Shown: positions 50,152 to 59,547, counted from the stretch's first letter. The stretch is DNA of 64,000 nucleotides from Bifidobacterium breve (GCA_945878725.1 CAMCTY010000011.1:1-64000); one strand, 5' to 3'. Program-made: numbers and translations. Notes: generated by a model from the letters alone, not told the origin.

Positions 50152-51789
50152 ATGTCCGAAGTGCCTGAATCAATCGAACGCACCTCCCAATGGTGGGAAC
50201 TGGCTGCGCATCAATCCGAAATTGCGGATGTCCATCTTCGGGAACTGTTCGCGCAGGATCCGACACGCGGCGAGCGTCTCAACCTGGCAGTCGGCGATCT
50301 GTACGTGGACTACGCGAAGCAACGAGTGACTGACAAGACGATGTCGTTGTTGTTCGCACTGGCGCGCAAAGCGAAGGTCGAGGAACTGCGCGACGCGATG
50401 TTTGCCGGAGATCACATCAATCTCACTGAGGATCGGGCGGTGTTGCACGTAGCTCTCCGTGCTCCTCGCGATGCCGAGATTTCGACCGACGGGCGGAACG
50501 TGGTTCCCGACGTTCATGAGGTACTCGACCGCATGACGGATTTCGCAGAGCGTGTCAGGACCGGCAAATGGACTGGACACACCGGCAGACGGATCCGCAA
50601 CATCATCAACATCGGTATTGGCGGGAGCGACTTGGGGCCGCGCATGGCGTACGAGGCGCTGCTCCCATACGCCGATCCGAATCTTGTCGTTCGATTCGTC
50701 TCGAACGTCGACGGCAACGAGTTCTTCGAGTTGACGCGTGATCTGGATCCGGCCGAAACCTTGTTCATCGTGGCGTCGAAGACATTCACGACACTCGAAA
50801 CAATGACGAACGCGCGCAGTGCGCGGGAGTGGGCGATGAATGTGCTCGGCGATGAGTCTGCTGTCGCTAAACACTTTGTTGCGGTTTCTACCAACGAGGC
50901 CGAAGTCACGAAGTTCGGTATCGATACCGACAACATGTTCGGCTTCTGGGATTGGGTCGGTGGTCGCTATAGCTACGACTCAGCGATCGGTCTCTCGCTC
51001 ATGCTCGCGATCGGTCCTGAGAACTTCCGCGACATGCTCTCCGGCTTCCGTTTGATGGACGAGCATTTTCGCAGCGCGCCGCTCGAACTAAACCTGCCGG
51101 CAATTCTTGGCCTGATCGGGGTCTGGAACGGAAACTTCTTCGGAGCAGAGACGCTGGCCGTGCTTCCGTACAGCCATTATCTCGCTTCTCTCACTCCGTA
51201 CCTGCAGCAACTTGCGATGGAAAGCAACGGAAAGTCCGTCGATCGATGGGGGCGCGTCGTCGGGACGCAAACGGGAGAGGTGGTGTGGGGCCAGCCGGGC
51301 ACCAACGGGCAACACGCGTTTTATCAACTCATTCATCAGGGCACGAAACTGATCCCAGCCGACTTCATCGGTATCGCTCGACCCACCCACGACGTGGGCC
51401 CGCATCAAGACATCTTCATGGCGAACTTCTTCGCTCAACCCGAGGCACTCGCGTTCGGTCGCACGGCCGATCAGGTGCGGGCAGACGGTGTTCCTGAAAC
51501 TCAGGTAGCGGCGCGAACGTTTGCTGGGAATCATCCGAGCACCTCGATACTGCTGCCCGATCTGGCTCCGTCGGCGCTCGGTCAACTCGTTGCGCTCTAC
51601 GAGCACAAGACTTTTGTGCAAGGAGCAGTCTGGGGGATCAACAGCTTCGATCAATGGGGCGTGGAACTGGGCAAGAAACTTGCGCAAACGATCGTTCCTG
51701 AACTGACCGCGGAATCCGAGCCGACGTTGTCACATGATTCCTCCACAAACGCACTCATCCGCCGTTTCCGGGCTCTGCGCCGCACATGA
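50152..51789 (+). CDS. pgi: Glucose-6-phosphate isomerase
   Basis: 545 residues, the full-length E. coli-type enzyme that interconverts glucose 6-phosphate and fructose 6-phosphate. [30 protein letters not shown] for phosphate binding, the catalytic glutamate in [12 protein letters not shown], histidine in [12 protein letters not shown] and lysine in [12 protein letters not shown] are intact. AGGAG precedes the ATG. The stop overlaps ppgK by four bases, so the kinase making its substrate is translationally coupled. Confidence 0.97.
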   Translation: MSEVPESIERTSQWWELAAHQSEIADVHLRELFAQDPTRGERLNLAVGDLYVDYAKQRVTDKTMSLLFALARKAKVEELRDAMFAGDHINLTEDRAVLHVALRAPRDAEISTDGRNVVPDVHEVLDRMTDFAERVRTGKWTGHTGRRIRNIINIGIGGSDLGPRMAYEALLPYADPNLVVRFVSNVDGNEFFELTRDLDPAETLFIVASKTFTTLETMTNARSAREWAMNVLGDESAVAKHFVAVSTNEAEVTKFGIDTDNMFGFWDWVGGRYSYDSAIGLSLMLAIGPENFRDMLSGFRLMDEHFRSAPLELNLPAILGLIGVWNGNFFGAETLAVLPYSHYLASLTPYLQQLAMESNGKSVDRWGRVVGTQTGEVVWGQPGTNGQHAFYQLIHQGTKLIPADFIGIARPTHDVGPHQDIFMANFFAQPEALAFGRTADQVRADGVPETQVAARTFAGNHPSTSILLPDLAPSALGQLVALYEHKTFVQGAVWGINSFDQWGVELGKKLAQTIVPELTAESEPTLSHDSSTNALIRRFRALRRT

Positions 51790-52568
51790 AAGCTCTCGGA
51801 ATCGACATCGGCGGCACAAGCGTGAAAGGTGCCGTGGTTGACACGAAGAAGGGTCGGTTACTAACTGATCGGATCAAGGTCCCCACACCCGATCCGGCGA
51901 CTCCGGCAGCAGTCGTCGACACCGTGGCATCGATCGTTCGGCATTTTGACTGGACCGGCCCGATCGGTTGCACCTTTCCCGGAGTCGTCAGGGATGGGAT
52001 TGTGCATACCGCAGCAAACGTCGACAGCTCATGGCTCGGGATGGACGCGGCATTAGTGATCAGTTCAGCGACGGGGTGCGCGGTCACGATTGTGAACGAC
52101 GCCGACGCGGCTGGCGAAGCGGAGACGTGTTTTGGTGCGGCCCGGGGCCAGGGCGGTGTGATCATGATGATCACGTTGGGAACCGGAATCGGATCGGCAC
52201 TGATGATCGACGGAACGCTTGTTCCGAATACCGAACTTGGTCACATCCCGTTCCGGGGTGGGGATGCTGAGGCATGGTCGGCTGCGTCTGTGCGCGAACG
52301 GCTTGAACTCGATTGGGACGAATGGGCAGCGCGGGTCGATGACTATCTGTGTTTGGTCGAGCGGCTCTTCTGGCCGGACTTGTTCATCATCGGCGGGGGA
52401 GTCTCGAAGAAGGCCGACAAATTCATTCCGAGGCTCACATGCCGCACCCCAACGGTCGCAGCCACGCTGCTCAATCAGGCGGGCATCATCGGTGCTGCGA
52501 TGGCAGTACATCGCCATCGCAGCCTGCACGGCACCGACGGGCAGTCGATCCGCACACGGAAACGATGA
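51786..52568 (+). CDS. ppgK: Polyphosphate glucokinase (ROK family)
   Basis: 260 residues. Phosphorylates glucose with polyphosphate (and often ATP). The phosphate-binding loop [15 protein letters not shown] opens the protein; [11 protein letters not shown] carries the catalytic aspartate, and [22 protein letters not shown] matches the PPGK signature. The zinc motif of classical ROK kinases is absent, as expected for PPGK. Coupled to pgi by ATGA overlap. Confidence 0.93.
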   Translation: MKALGIDIGGTSVKGAVVDTKKGRLLTDRIKVPTPDPATPAAVVDTVASIVRHFDWTGPIGCTFPGVVRDGIVHTAANVDSSWLGMDAALVISSATGCAVTIVNDADAAGEAETCFGAARGQGGVIMMITLGTGIGSALMIDGTLVPNTELGHIPFRGGDAEAWSAASVRERLELDWDEWAARVDDYLCLVERLFWPDLFIIGGGVSKKADKFIPRLTCRTPTVAATLLNQAGIIGAAMAVHRHRSLHGTDGQSIRTRKR

Positions 52569-52578
52569 CGAGAATCGT

Positions 52579-53256
52579 CTAGCGCGTGTGAAGTTCGGCG
52601 GGCAGATGACTCAAGTCAGAAAAGCGGAACAAACTGAACGAGTGCTTCTGGGCGATGTTCATCGGCTTCACGACACTTACGGATGCGTGGAAGGCGACAA
52701 ATCGTTCCCATTCCCAGGGGACAGGATCGATGCCGAGCAGGTGGCCGAGGCTCACTGCGTTTGTTCCGGAATGAGCGACGATCACGATGCGCGGCCCGGG
52801 CTCGGTGAGCTGCCAAAGCGGCGGGAATCCGTTGAACCGGACGCAGTCGATGCTGCTGAGAAAATCAATGAGGCCGAATGTCACGCGGTCATGGAAATCG
52901 CGGAATGACTCGCCGCCCGGAATGCCGAGCCATTGCTCCTCAAGCGGCCGAATGCGACTCTCGGCGAAGACGCGTTCAACAACCTCGGTCGGGGTGTCCT
53001 GCCACACGGGTGCGGTGATTTCCGCGAGCCAATCGTGTGTCTCCGGTTCGACGCCGAGGGCCTCGATGATTGGCGCGGCCGTCTGTTGCGCGCGGATGAG
53101 TGGCGACACGAGTATGCGATCAATGGTCTGTCCGGCGAACGCCTCACCAAGAAGTTCGGCCTGACGATGGCCCAGTTCGGTCAGGACTGGGTTGTCGACC
53201 CCGCGCCCGTCAATGTCCCACTGCGGTTGTCCATGTCGGATGAAAATCAGTTCCAT
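52579..53256 (-). CDS. Histidine phosphatase (phosphoglycerate-mutase-like) superfamily protein
   Basis: 225 residues. The RHG motif FIRHGQPQWD with nucleophile H8, the LTELGHRQAELLGEAF helix, SPLIRAQQTA, GESFRDFHDRV and the second catalytic histidine in IVAHSGTNAVSLGHLL are all there. Specific substrate unknown. The ATG at 53256 is chosen because it gives the motif at the expected N-terminal place. It converges on ppgK. Confidence 0.88.
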   Translation of the reverse strand: MELIFIRHGQPQWDIDGRGVDNPVLTELGHRQAELLGEAFAGQTIDRILVSPLIRAQQTAAPIIEALGVEPETHDWLAEITAPVWQDTPTEVVERVFAESRIRPLEEQWLGIPGGESFRDFHDRVTFGLIDFLSSIDCVRFNGFPPLWQLTEPGPRIVIVAHSGTNAVSLGHLLGIDPVPWEWERFVAFHASVSVVKPMNIAQKHSFSLFRFSDLSHLPAELHTR

Positions 53257-53273
53257 AGCTTCAGTCTTCCTTC

Positions 53274-53504
53274 TCAGCCCCGGCCAGGACGACGGCGGGC
53301 GCGATTTGTCCAACAACCACGGTGCCAGTGACGGCGCAGGTCGGCCGCTTCGATCGGGACGGCAACGATGTGGCCGGTACCGCGGGGAATGTCCTGGTTG
53401 CACCCGGGGCACAGATAAATCTTGTTGGCCTCGTACGGCTGGATTCGTCGAACCTCGACCTCCATGCCGAGTTGGTCGAACTCCGCGTCGCTTCCCGTCG
53501 TCAT
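53274..53504 (-). CDS. Small zinc-ribbon-like protein
   Basis: 76 residues. YLCPGCNQDIPRGTGHIVAVP followed by LRRHWHRGCW gives a CxxC...HxxC set suited to one zinc ion. Similar small proteins are widespread in actinobacteria, sometimes mislabelled as ATP/GTP-binding. No function is known. Its start lies four bases after the stop of the 36-residue membrane protein gene upstream, so the two are likely co-translated. Confidence 0.7.
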   Translation of the reverse strand: MTTGSDAEFDQLGMEVEVRRIQPYEANKIYLCPGCNQDIPRGTGHIVAVPIEAADLRRHWHRGCWTNRARRRPGRG

Positions 53505-53508
53505 GGGG

Positions 53509-53619
53509 TTAGCCGATGAAGGCCCAGACGACGAGAGCGATCACGACAGCGAATGCCGCGGCCACCATGACGTAGTCGAAGGGCGATCGGTGTTGTTGGC
53601 GATGCGGATTGAATCCCAT
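53509..53619 (-). CDS. 36-residue single-pass membrane protein
   Basis: From ATG 53619 the protein starts MGFNPHRQQHRSPFDY and has one helix (VMVAAAFAVVIALVVWAF) with a very short C-terminus. The basic N-terminus should stay in the cytoplasm. A longer reading from 53703 is possible but overlaps the promoter of the divergent cytochrome gene. Small size limits certainty; tight spacing to the zinc-ribbon gene supports it. Confidence 0.6.
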   Translation of the reverse strand: MGFNPHRQQHRSPFDYVMVAAAFAVVIALVVWAFIG

Positions 53620-53691
53620 GTGACAAGTATCGCCGCTCCGGGCCCTAGGTCGACACCGGTTCTGGGTCGGGGGTCTGGGAATGTCTGCTGG

Positions 53692-53697
53692 TATCGT
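53692..53697 (+). promoter_or_regulatory. Candidate -10 box of a leaderless transcript (cytochrome c gene)
   Basis: TATCGT (TANNNT) ends eight bases before the ATG at 53706, with no ribosome binding site between. Confidence 0.42.
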
Positions 53698-53705
53698 CAA
53701 CACCC

Positions 53706-54059
53706 ATGCGTTCCCCCCGCGTTCTTTTAGCTGGAGTCGTCCTTGTTCTTGGGGCGACGGCCTTTGCGGCCTGCTCGTCCGGGTCGACTCCGATCGCTAC
53801 TCCTTCCGACCCGGTGCTGGCTGAAGGTCAGTCGATCTACAACCAAAACTGCGCGAGTTGTCATGGTTCGAGCGGCGGAGGGGGATACGGGAAGAAGCTC
53901 GCCGGTGTCGTGGCGACGAAGTATCCGAACATCGCCGATCAGGAAGCAATCCTCGTGAACGGCAAAGGCTCCATGCCATCGTTCGCTTCGAAGCTCACCG
54001 GCGAACAGATCACGGCCGTAACCCGTTACACGCGAGAGGTGCTGGGAGCCGAGCAGTAG
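53706..54059 (+). CDS. Class I cytochrome c lipoprotein
   Basis: 117 residues. Signal peptide with lipobox FAAC (C23) anchors it to the outer face of the membrane. The haem site is CASCH (C49, C52, H53) and the likely sixth ligand is M90 in GSMPSF, giving a short cytochrome c of about 80 residues. It probably passes electrons in the respiratory chain. It stands alone, with a leaderless-type promoter. Confidence 0.92.
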   Translation: MRSPRVLLAGVVLVLGATAFAACSSGSTPIATPSDPVLAEGQSIYNQNCASCHGSSGGGGYGKKLAGVVATKYPNIADQEAILVNGKGSMPSFASKLTGEQITAVTRYTREVLGAEQ

Positions 54060-54084
54060 GGCTTCGCATTGGTCCGGATGGCTG

Positions 54085-54113
54085 TTGTTCGACTCGCCAC
54101 CGGTTCGTAATCT
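54085..54113 (+). promoter_or_regulatory. Candidate promoter of the yifB-dprA-xerC group
   Basis: TTGTTC (54085-54090) and TAATCT (54108-54113) are spaced by 17 bases in the 130-base gap after the cytochrome gene. The predicted leader is about 70 bases. Confidence 0.3.
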
Positions 54114-54189
54114 CTCAACTCAGACTTTGACTACTCGGTGATGCAGATCGCCCGCCACCACGGCTACGGCCGACGTTCGCGGAGGGCAC

Positions 54190-55704
54190 ATGCTTGCCAC
54201 GATTCCATCAGCAACCCTGTTCGGGGTCGACGGTGCACCAGTGACAGTGGAGGTCCATGTCGCTAAGGGTCTCCCCGGTTTCACGGTGGTCGGTCTGCCT
54301 GACACGTCCTGCCGCGAAGCGCGTGACCGCGTCCGTGCTGCGTTACTTACCTCGGGTTTCGACTGGCCCGACTCGCGCACGACGGTCAATCTTGCGCCTA
54401 CCTCGATCCGAAAGATCGGCTCGTCTCTGGATGTGGCAATAGCCATTGCCGTGCTTGTTGCTAGCGAGCAGGTACCGGTCGAAGCGATCGACGGGCGCGG
54501 CTTTGTGGGGGAGCTTGGGCTTGACGGAACTCTCAGGCATGTTCCCGGAATGCTTTCGCTCGTTGATGCGGTTCAGTGTGGGCAGATCGTGGTGCCGCCG
54601 CCGTCGGTTTTCGAAGCGCAACTTGTTGCCGGCGATCGAGTCCGGTGCGCGCCGGACATGCGGTCGCTGGTCGATGCACTGACCGCCGAAGCCCCGTGGC
54701 CGCGGTTGCCGGATGAACCACCGATTCCGCCGCCGATTGATCCTCCCGAACTGTCCGAGGTCCGTGGTCACCCGTTGGCGCGTACGGCCCTCGAGGTTGC
54801 GGCGGCAGGAGGTCATCACCTTTTGATGATTGGGCCACCAGGAGCGGGCAAAACGATGTTGGCCCAGCGGCTTCCCGGGTTGTTGCCCGATCTGGATGAC
54901 GCATGCGCGCTTGAGGCAACGCGCATTCACTCCGCGGCCGGACTTGGGCTTCCCGGTGGCCTCATACGCCGGCCCCCGTTGCGTGCGCCTCATCACGGCA
55001 TCAGTGCGGTGGCAATGGTCGGTGGCGGAAGCATCCGCATTCGACCGGGTGAAATTTCTCTGGCGCATACCGGCGTGCTCTTCCTGGATGAACTGGGGGA
55101 GTTCAGCGCGGTGGTACTCGATTCACTTCGACAACCCCTTGAAGAGGGCGCCATCCGTATTGCCCGCGCCGAGACCAGAGTCGAAGTCCCGGCGAGGTTC
55201 CTCTTAGTGGCAGCGATGAACCCGTGTCCGTGTGGTGAGGGAGTGGTGCCAGCAGCTTGCCGCTGTACCGATCGTTCTCTTGAGCGATACCGGCGCCGAG
55301 TATCGGGTCCGCTGCTTGACCGATTTGATCTTCGTCTCGACGTTCATCGGCCGGATCCCCGTGAGCTCTTGCATGGCGATCCCGCAGAAACGACTGCGGA
55401 CGTTGCCCGTCGAGTTGCGCTTGTGCGTCAGCGCTCGCTCGACCGAGGAGTTCGCACGAACGCGGAACTCACCGGGAGACAGCTCGAGCGCTGCGCTCCG
55501 ATGTCAGTTCCTGCGGCCGAGTTGGTTGAGCGTGCATTGAATGCGGGCCGTCTTTCGGCGCGCGGGTTGCGTCGGGTCTGGCGAGTGGCGTTGACAATCG
55601 CGGATCTCGCAGGAGACACCGGTGCATTGACTGCCGGTCATGTCGCCAGTGCATTTCATCTGCGTTCGGATCCGGGTTTCCTTGCTGCGCCGAGAGCAGG
55701 CTGA
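54190..55704 (+). CDS. YifB/ComM-family AAA+ ATPase (Mg-chelatase-like)
   Basis: 504 residues. N-terminal Lon-protease-like fold (KGLPGFTVVGLPDTSCREARDR), then an AAA+ module with Walker A GPPGAGKT (215-222) and Walker B VLFLDELGEF, and a C-terminal chelatase-type domain. ComM-type relatives act as helicases that extend branch migration during natural transformation. Placement directly before dprA fits DNA uptake or processing. GGAGGG lies four bases before the ATG. Confidence 0.93.
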   Translation: MLATIPSATLFGVDGAPVTVEVHVAKGLPGFTVVGLPDTSCREARDRVRAALLTSGFDWPDSRTTVNLAPTSIRKIGSSLDVAIAIAVLVASEQVPVEAIDGRGFVGELGLDGTLRHVPGMLSLVDAVQCGQIVVPPPSVFEAQLVAGDRVRCAPDMRSLVDALTAEAPWPRLPDEPPIPPPIDPPELSEVRGHPLARTALEVAAAGGHHLLMIGPPGAGKTMLAQRLPGLLPDLDDACALEATRIHSAAGLGLPGGLIRRPPLRAPHHGISAVAMVGGGSIRIRPGEISLAHTGVLFLDELGEFSAVVLDSLRQPLEEGAIRIARAETRVEVPARFLLVAAMNPCPCGEGVVPAACRCTDRSLERYRRRVSGPLLDRFDLRLDVHRPDPRELLHGDPAETTADVARRVALVRQRSLDRGVRTNAELTGRQLERCAPMSVPAAELVERALNAGRLSARGLRRVWRVALTIADLAGDTGALTAGHVASAFHLRSDPGFLAAPRAG

Positions 55705-55707
55705 CGC

Positions 55708-56850
55708 GTGGGTACGGTCACTCCGCGATTCCCCGACGAAGCGTTTGTGGTTGCCATGGCGCGACTTCCGAAGGTCGGTCCATCGCGACTTCGTTCGCTG
55801 CTCGGTCGGTATGAACCGGAGGAAGCTTGGTCCCACGTGCGACGCGGTTCCGTCGATCCCGTCGTCGTTGTGAACCCGGGGCGGGCCGGCCCAGACACGA
55901 TCATCGCCGCATGGAAGCGGGCGGCCGAGACGCTCGACCCGTTTGCGTACTGGCGCGCTCATATCGATGCCGACATCGGTATTGCGGTTCATGGGTCGGA
56001 AACGTTTCCGTCAGTACTCGCCGAGGATGATGATCCGCCTGCGGTCCTTTTCTGGAAGGGCGACATCGACCATGTGGCCGGAACCCGCGTAGGAATCGTC
56101 GGAACGCGCAAGGCCACTCGTTACGGAACCGATGTGGCCAACTCGATGGCTCGGGATCTGTCGGAGGCCGGCATCGCGGTTGTATCCGGTCTTGCCCTCG
56201 GGATCGATGGTGCTGCGCACTCGGGCTCGGTCATGGCCGGCGGTGCTCCCCCGATTGCCGTAGTGGGTTGTGGTCTCGATCGTGTGTACCCGCGCGAGCA
56301 CCGCGCTCTTTGGCGCCGGGTGGCCGAGGTCGGTGTCGTGATCTCTGAGTACCCACTGGGTGCTCCGGCCGCGGCTTGGCAGTTCCCGGCGCGCAATCGA
56401 CTGATTGCCGCACTCTGCGATGTACTCGTTGTGGTGGAGTCGCAATGCACAGGCGGCGCGCTCGGCACTGCCGTCGAAGCGGCGCGTCGCTCGCGTCCGG
56501 TGCTTGCCGTTCCCGGTCCGGTTACCGCGCCAAGTTCAGCGGGGACGAACCAACTCCTCTACGACGGATGCAGCCCCGCCCGCGACGCGACCGACGTCCT
56601 GCTGGCACTGGGCCGTGAACCGGCAGCACGCCGCCGCGCGTCTGAACATCGAGTCCTGCCGACGGGTGATGCTGCGTCCGTCCTCGAACAACTTCCGTGG
56701 CATGCGGTATCTGTCGAGCATGTCGTTGTCTCGACGTCGCTGTCGTTGGGAACCGTTGCGTTAGCCCTCGAGGCCCTTGAGGCCGATGGTTGGATCACGC
56801 AGCGCGCCGGTTGGGTCGAGCGCCTCGGACGCGCCTCGGGGTCATCGTGA
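55708..56850 (+). CDS. dprA: DNA processing protein DprA
   Basis: 380 residues. The Rossmann-like core has GTRKATRYG, VSGLALGIDGAAH, YPLGAPAAAWQFPARNRLIAAL and GTNQLLYDG, the standard DprA set that loads RecA on incoming single-stranded DNA. A winged-helix-like C-terminus follows (EHVVVSTSLSLGTVALALEALEADGWI). GTG start 55708, three bases after yifB; the stop shares a base with the xerC start. Many actinobacteria keep dprA without known competence. Confidence 0.95.
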   Translation: MGTVTPRFPDEAFVVAMARLPKVGPSRLRSLLGRYEPEEAWSHVRRGSVDPVVVVNPGRAGPDTIIAAWKRAAETLDPFAYWRAHIDADIGIAVHGSETFPSVLAEDDDPPAVLFWKGDIDHVAGTRVGIVGTRKATRYGTDVANSMARDLSEAGIAVVSGLALGIDGAAHSGSVMAGGAPPIAVVGCGLDRVYPREHRALWRRVAEVGVVISEYPLGAPAAAWQFPARNRLIAALCDVLVVVESQCTGGALGTAVEAARRSRPVLAVPGPVTAPSSAGTNQLLYDGCSPARDATDVLLALGREPAARRRASEHRVLPTGDAASVLEQLPWHAVSVEHVVVSTSLSLGTVALALEALEADGWITQRAGWVERLGRASGSS

Positions 56851-57809
56851 TGCTGACCATGCCGGCTGCTCATCCAACGGCTCGGAGGACTGCCACCACT
56901 ACAGTCACAGATGTGCCCCCGGAGGCTGACCACTGGTCACTCGCGGATTTCGAAGCGTCGCTTACGTCCGTCGCTCCTGCAACGCTGCGCGCGTACCGCT
57001 CTGATCTCGAATCGTTCGTCGACTGGACCAACCGACTTGAGATCGAAAGTCCCGAATCGATCACCCGGCTGATCTTGCGCCGTTACATCGCGCACCTCGC
57101 CACGCGAGGACTCGCTCGGCGGACGATCGCACGCAAGGCATCGTCCATTCGCCGGTACTTTGCGTGGCTGACGCGCACCGGCCGATTGACCGTTGACCCA
57201 TCTGCTGGTCTTAGTGCGCCAGGTAGTACTGGTCGATTGCCCCGGGTATTGCGCGACGACGAACTCACGATCGTTCTCGACAATCCTCCCGGCACGGTCG
57301 CCGATGATCCGCCCGCGGTTCGCAGCCGAGACGATGCTGTGCTTGAACTGCTTTACGGCAGCGGGCTCCGTGTTTCGGAACTTTGCGGCCTCAAGCCCGA
57401 GGATCTCGACCTTCAGCGTCGCCGGGTTGTCGTTTGGGGCAAGGGCTCAAAGCAACGGGTGGTTCCGCTGAGTCCGCCGTCCTGCGATGCGCTCGAGCAG
57501 TGGTTGGGTCACGGTCGCCGGGTACTGGCAACAGCGGATTCGCCGGCCGATGCCGTTTTCTTGAATCGAAAGGGTGGACGCATGGGAACCCGCGACGTGC
57601 GACGTCTCCTTGATCGACGCTCGCCTTCACCAACCCATCCTCACGCGCTCAGACACACATTCGCTACGCATCTCTTGGATGGCGGTGCCGATCTCCGCGC
57701 GGTGCAGGAACTTCTCGGTCATTCTGATCTTTCGACAACGCAGCACTACACCCACGTGAGCAAAGAACGATTGCGCAACGTGGTTGATGCGACACATCCG
57801 CGCGCGTAG
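56850..57809 (+). CDS. Tyrosine recombinase, XerC/XerD type
   Basis: 319 residues. N-terminal SAM-like DNA-binding domain to about 125, then the catalytic domain with R174 (GSGLRVSEL), K201 (GKGSKQR), H265-x2-R268 (HALRHTFATHLL), H291 (LGHSDLSTTQHYTH) and nucleophile Y300. All residues are intact. The chromosomal position between dprA and rpsB is where actinobacteria carry xerC, so it most likely resolves chromosome dimers at dif rather than moving an element. No dif-like site was identified. Confidence 0.9.
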   Translation: MLTMPAAHPTARRTATTTVTDVPPEADHWSLADFEASLTSVAPATLRAYRSDLESFVDWTNRLEIESPESITRLILRRYIAHLATRGLARRTIARKASSIRRYFAWLTRTGRLTVDPSAGLSAPGSTGRLPRVLRDDELTIVLDNPPGTVADDPPAVRSRDDAVLELLYGSGLRVSELCGLKPEDLDLQRRRVVVWGKGSKQRVVPLSPPSCDALEQWLGHGRRVLATADSPADAVFLNRKGGRMGTRDVRRLLDRRSPSPTHPHALRHTFATHLLDGGADLRAVQELLGHSDLSTTQHYTHVSKERLRNVVDATHPRA

Positions 57810-57861
57810 AGCGGTTCATCGGCGTCCATGACGCTGCGAATCACAACCTTCCCCGGACCAT

Positions 57862-57876
57862 TCCGAGAATCTCGGA
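57862..57876. promoter_or_regulatory. 15-base palindrome upstream of the M23-lipase gene
   Basis: TCCGAGA and TCTCGGA flank a single A, 21 bases before the GTG start and 52 bases after the recombinase stop. It may be an operator or a short hairpin; a GGGGAG ribosome binding site lies just downstream of it. Confidence 0.4.
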
Positions 57877-57897
57877 CATTGATTCAGGGGAGAACGC

Positions 57898-59547
57898 GTG
57901 TTCCGCTCTCTGGCTGCCGCATTCGTGGTTGTCTGTTTTCTTGCTACTGCGATTCCTCATGTCAGTGCTGCGGAATCATCGGCGACGCGCATTGACTACG
58001 TCCCACCGGTAGATGCCCCGATCATCGATGGCTTCCGTCCGCCCGACGAGGTCTGGCAGGCAGGTAACCGCGGGATCGACTTCGGGACCGCGGCCGGCGA
58101 CGACGTGATGGCAGCTGCTGCTGGTCAAGTCGTGTTCGCCGGCCCGGTGGGTGGCGCACTTCACGTCACTATCGAACACAGTGACGGGCTCCGCACGACG
58201 TATTCCTTTCTTGAGGAGATCAGTGTGCGGCGTGGAGAGAAGGTCGGAGTCGGTGATGTCGTCGGAACTGCCGGCGGAGCATTTCATTTCGGCGTGCGCG
58301 CACCCGATGGCACGTATCTCGATCCCGTCGCGCTGTTGGACGGAAGACTGCATCCGCGCGTGGTCCTCGTGCCGGGGATCGATCAAGGGCTCGACGGTCT
58401 CGGCGAAAGCGAGCGTCGGAGTCTGTGGAGCACGCTTGCGGACAATGGCGCGGCCGCGCTGGAGTTCGCTCGGGAGACGGGTTCGTCGTGGCAGAAACTC
58501 GTTGCTCATTACGCGATGGAGTTCGATCCGGCGACGCACCTTGCGCGGGCGGCCGGGGCTTTCGAGCAATGGCGCAACCAGCGGGGGAATTGCACCCCAT
58601 CTTCGGCATCCGTGCCGATCCGCTCCGAACGTCGTGTCGCTGTCCTTGTAAGCGGGCTCGGAACGGGGAGCGGTTCCAACTCGGCCTGGGAGATCGATAC
58701 AGACACACTCGGTTACGACAGCGCCGATGTTGTTCGCTTCTCGTACGCAGGGGGTCGAGCGCCGGACGACGAAAATCCGACTCGAGCGGCGCTTTCCACC
58801 ACGTTGGTCACCGCGTTCGATGCGATTGATAGTCAGCAGCCAATCGACGATTCGGCCGCTCGGTTTTCGGACCTACTCGAGTCGGTGGCGGCCGCACGAC
58901 CGGGAACGCCTATCGATGTGCTGGCCCATTCGCAGGGTGGGATTGTGGCCCGACTCGCAATCGGGCGATCAGAGGCGGTCGGTCGCCTGCCCGAGGGAGT
59001 CGAGAATCTCGTGACCATCGGGACCCCGCATGGGGGAGCGCCACTTGCGACGGGGATCGAGACTTTGCGCACGGTTCCCGGTGGGGATGCCCCCCTCTCG
59101 ATCATCCGGTCGACTGGAGCGGCGGAGGAACTTGACGATCGGCACCCAGCGATCAGCCAGCTGAGCGAAACCTCGGCGATCATCGCTGAGATTCGTGATC
59201 GTCCGGTGCCGGATCAGGTGAGGTTCGTTTCCCTTGGCGCCGCGGGGGATCTTGTGGTGCCGGGGACGGTGACGGCCGATTCGGCTGCCGAGAGTCATCG
59301 GATCCTGCCGTCGTCAATCGGGGCGCAGGCCCACGGCGATTTGGCGTCCGATCCCCGCACCACAAGGGAAATCGGTCTCGCAGTAGCCGGAATGCCACTT
59401 GGTTGTCAGAGTCTCAGCGAGGCGGCCCGCTCCTTTCTGACGGCGGAGTCGGTTCGGGTGGCCGAGTCGGCGATATCCGCAGTCGGGGTGGGAACGGCGC
59501 TGTCCCCTGCACTTCAGGCCGGCGCTGCGATCCGTTCCGGGGGATAG
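57898..59547 (+). CDS. Secreted fusion of degenerate M23 (LytM-like) domain and lipase-like alpha/beta hydrolase
   Basis: 549 residues with a signal peptide (cleavage near SAA, residue 25). Residues ~45-148 have the M23 beta fold (GNRGIDFG, VMAAAAGQVVFAGPVGG, LRTTYSFLEE), but the zinc histidine of HxGxD is N57 (D61 kept) and the HxH pair is A128-F129-H130, so two of the metal-site residues are gone. Residues from ~245 form an alpha/beta hydrolase: VLVSGLGTG, nucleophile S345 in LAHSQGGIVAR, GTPHGGAPLA, probable acid in GDLVVPG and a late histidine in QAHGDLAS. Its place before rpsB is where actinobacteria keep a plain M23 gene. Likely acts at the cell wall. Confidence 0.78.
   Translation: MFRSLAAAFVVVCFLATAIPHVSAAESSATRIDYVPPVDAPIIDGFRPPDEVWQAGNRGIDFGTAAGDDVMAAAAGQVVFAGPVGGALHVTIEHSDGLRTTYSFLEEISVRRGEKVGVGDVVGTAGGAFHFGVRAPDGTYLDPVALLDGRLHPRVVLVPGIDQGLDGLGESERRSLWSTLADNGAAALEFARETGSSWQKLVAHYAMEFDPATHLARAAGAFEQWRNQRGNCTPSSASVPIRSERRVAVLVSGLGTGSGSNSAWEIDTDTLGYDSADVVRFSYAGGRAPDDENPTRAALSTTLVTAFDAIDSQQPIDDSAARFSDLLESVAAARPGTPIDVLAHSQGGIVARLAIGRSEAVGRLPEGVENLVTIGTPHGGAPLATGIETLRTVPGGDAPLSIIRSTGAAEELDDRHPAISQLSETSAIIAEIRDRPVPDQVRFVSLGAAGDLVVPGTVTADSAAESHRILPSSIGAQAHGDLASDPRTTREIGLAVAGMPLGCQSLSEAARSFLTAESVRVAESAISAVGVGTALSPALQAGAAIRSGG

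Noticed and set aside
56850-57809. Tyrosine recombinase as the integrase of a mobile element
   Set aside because: No attachment-site repeats, cargo or composition change; the position between dprA and rpsB is the usual chromosomal XerC site in actinobacteria.
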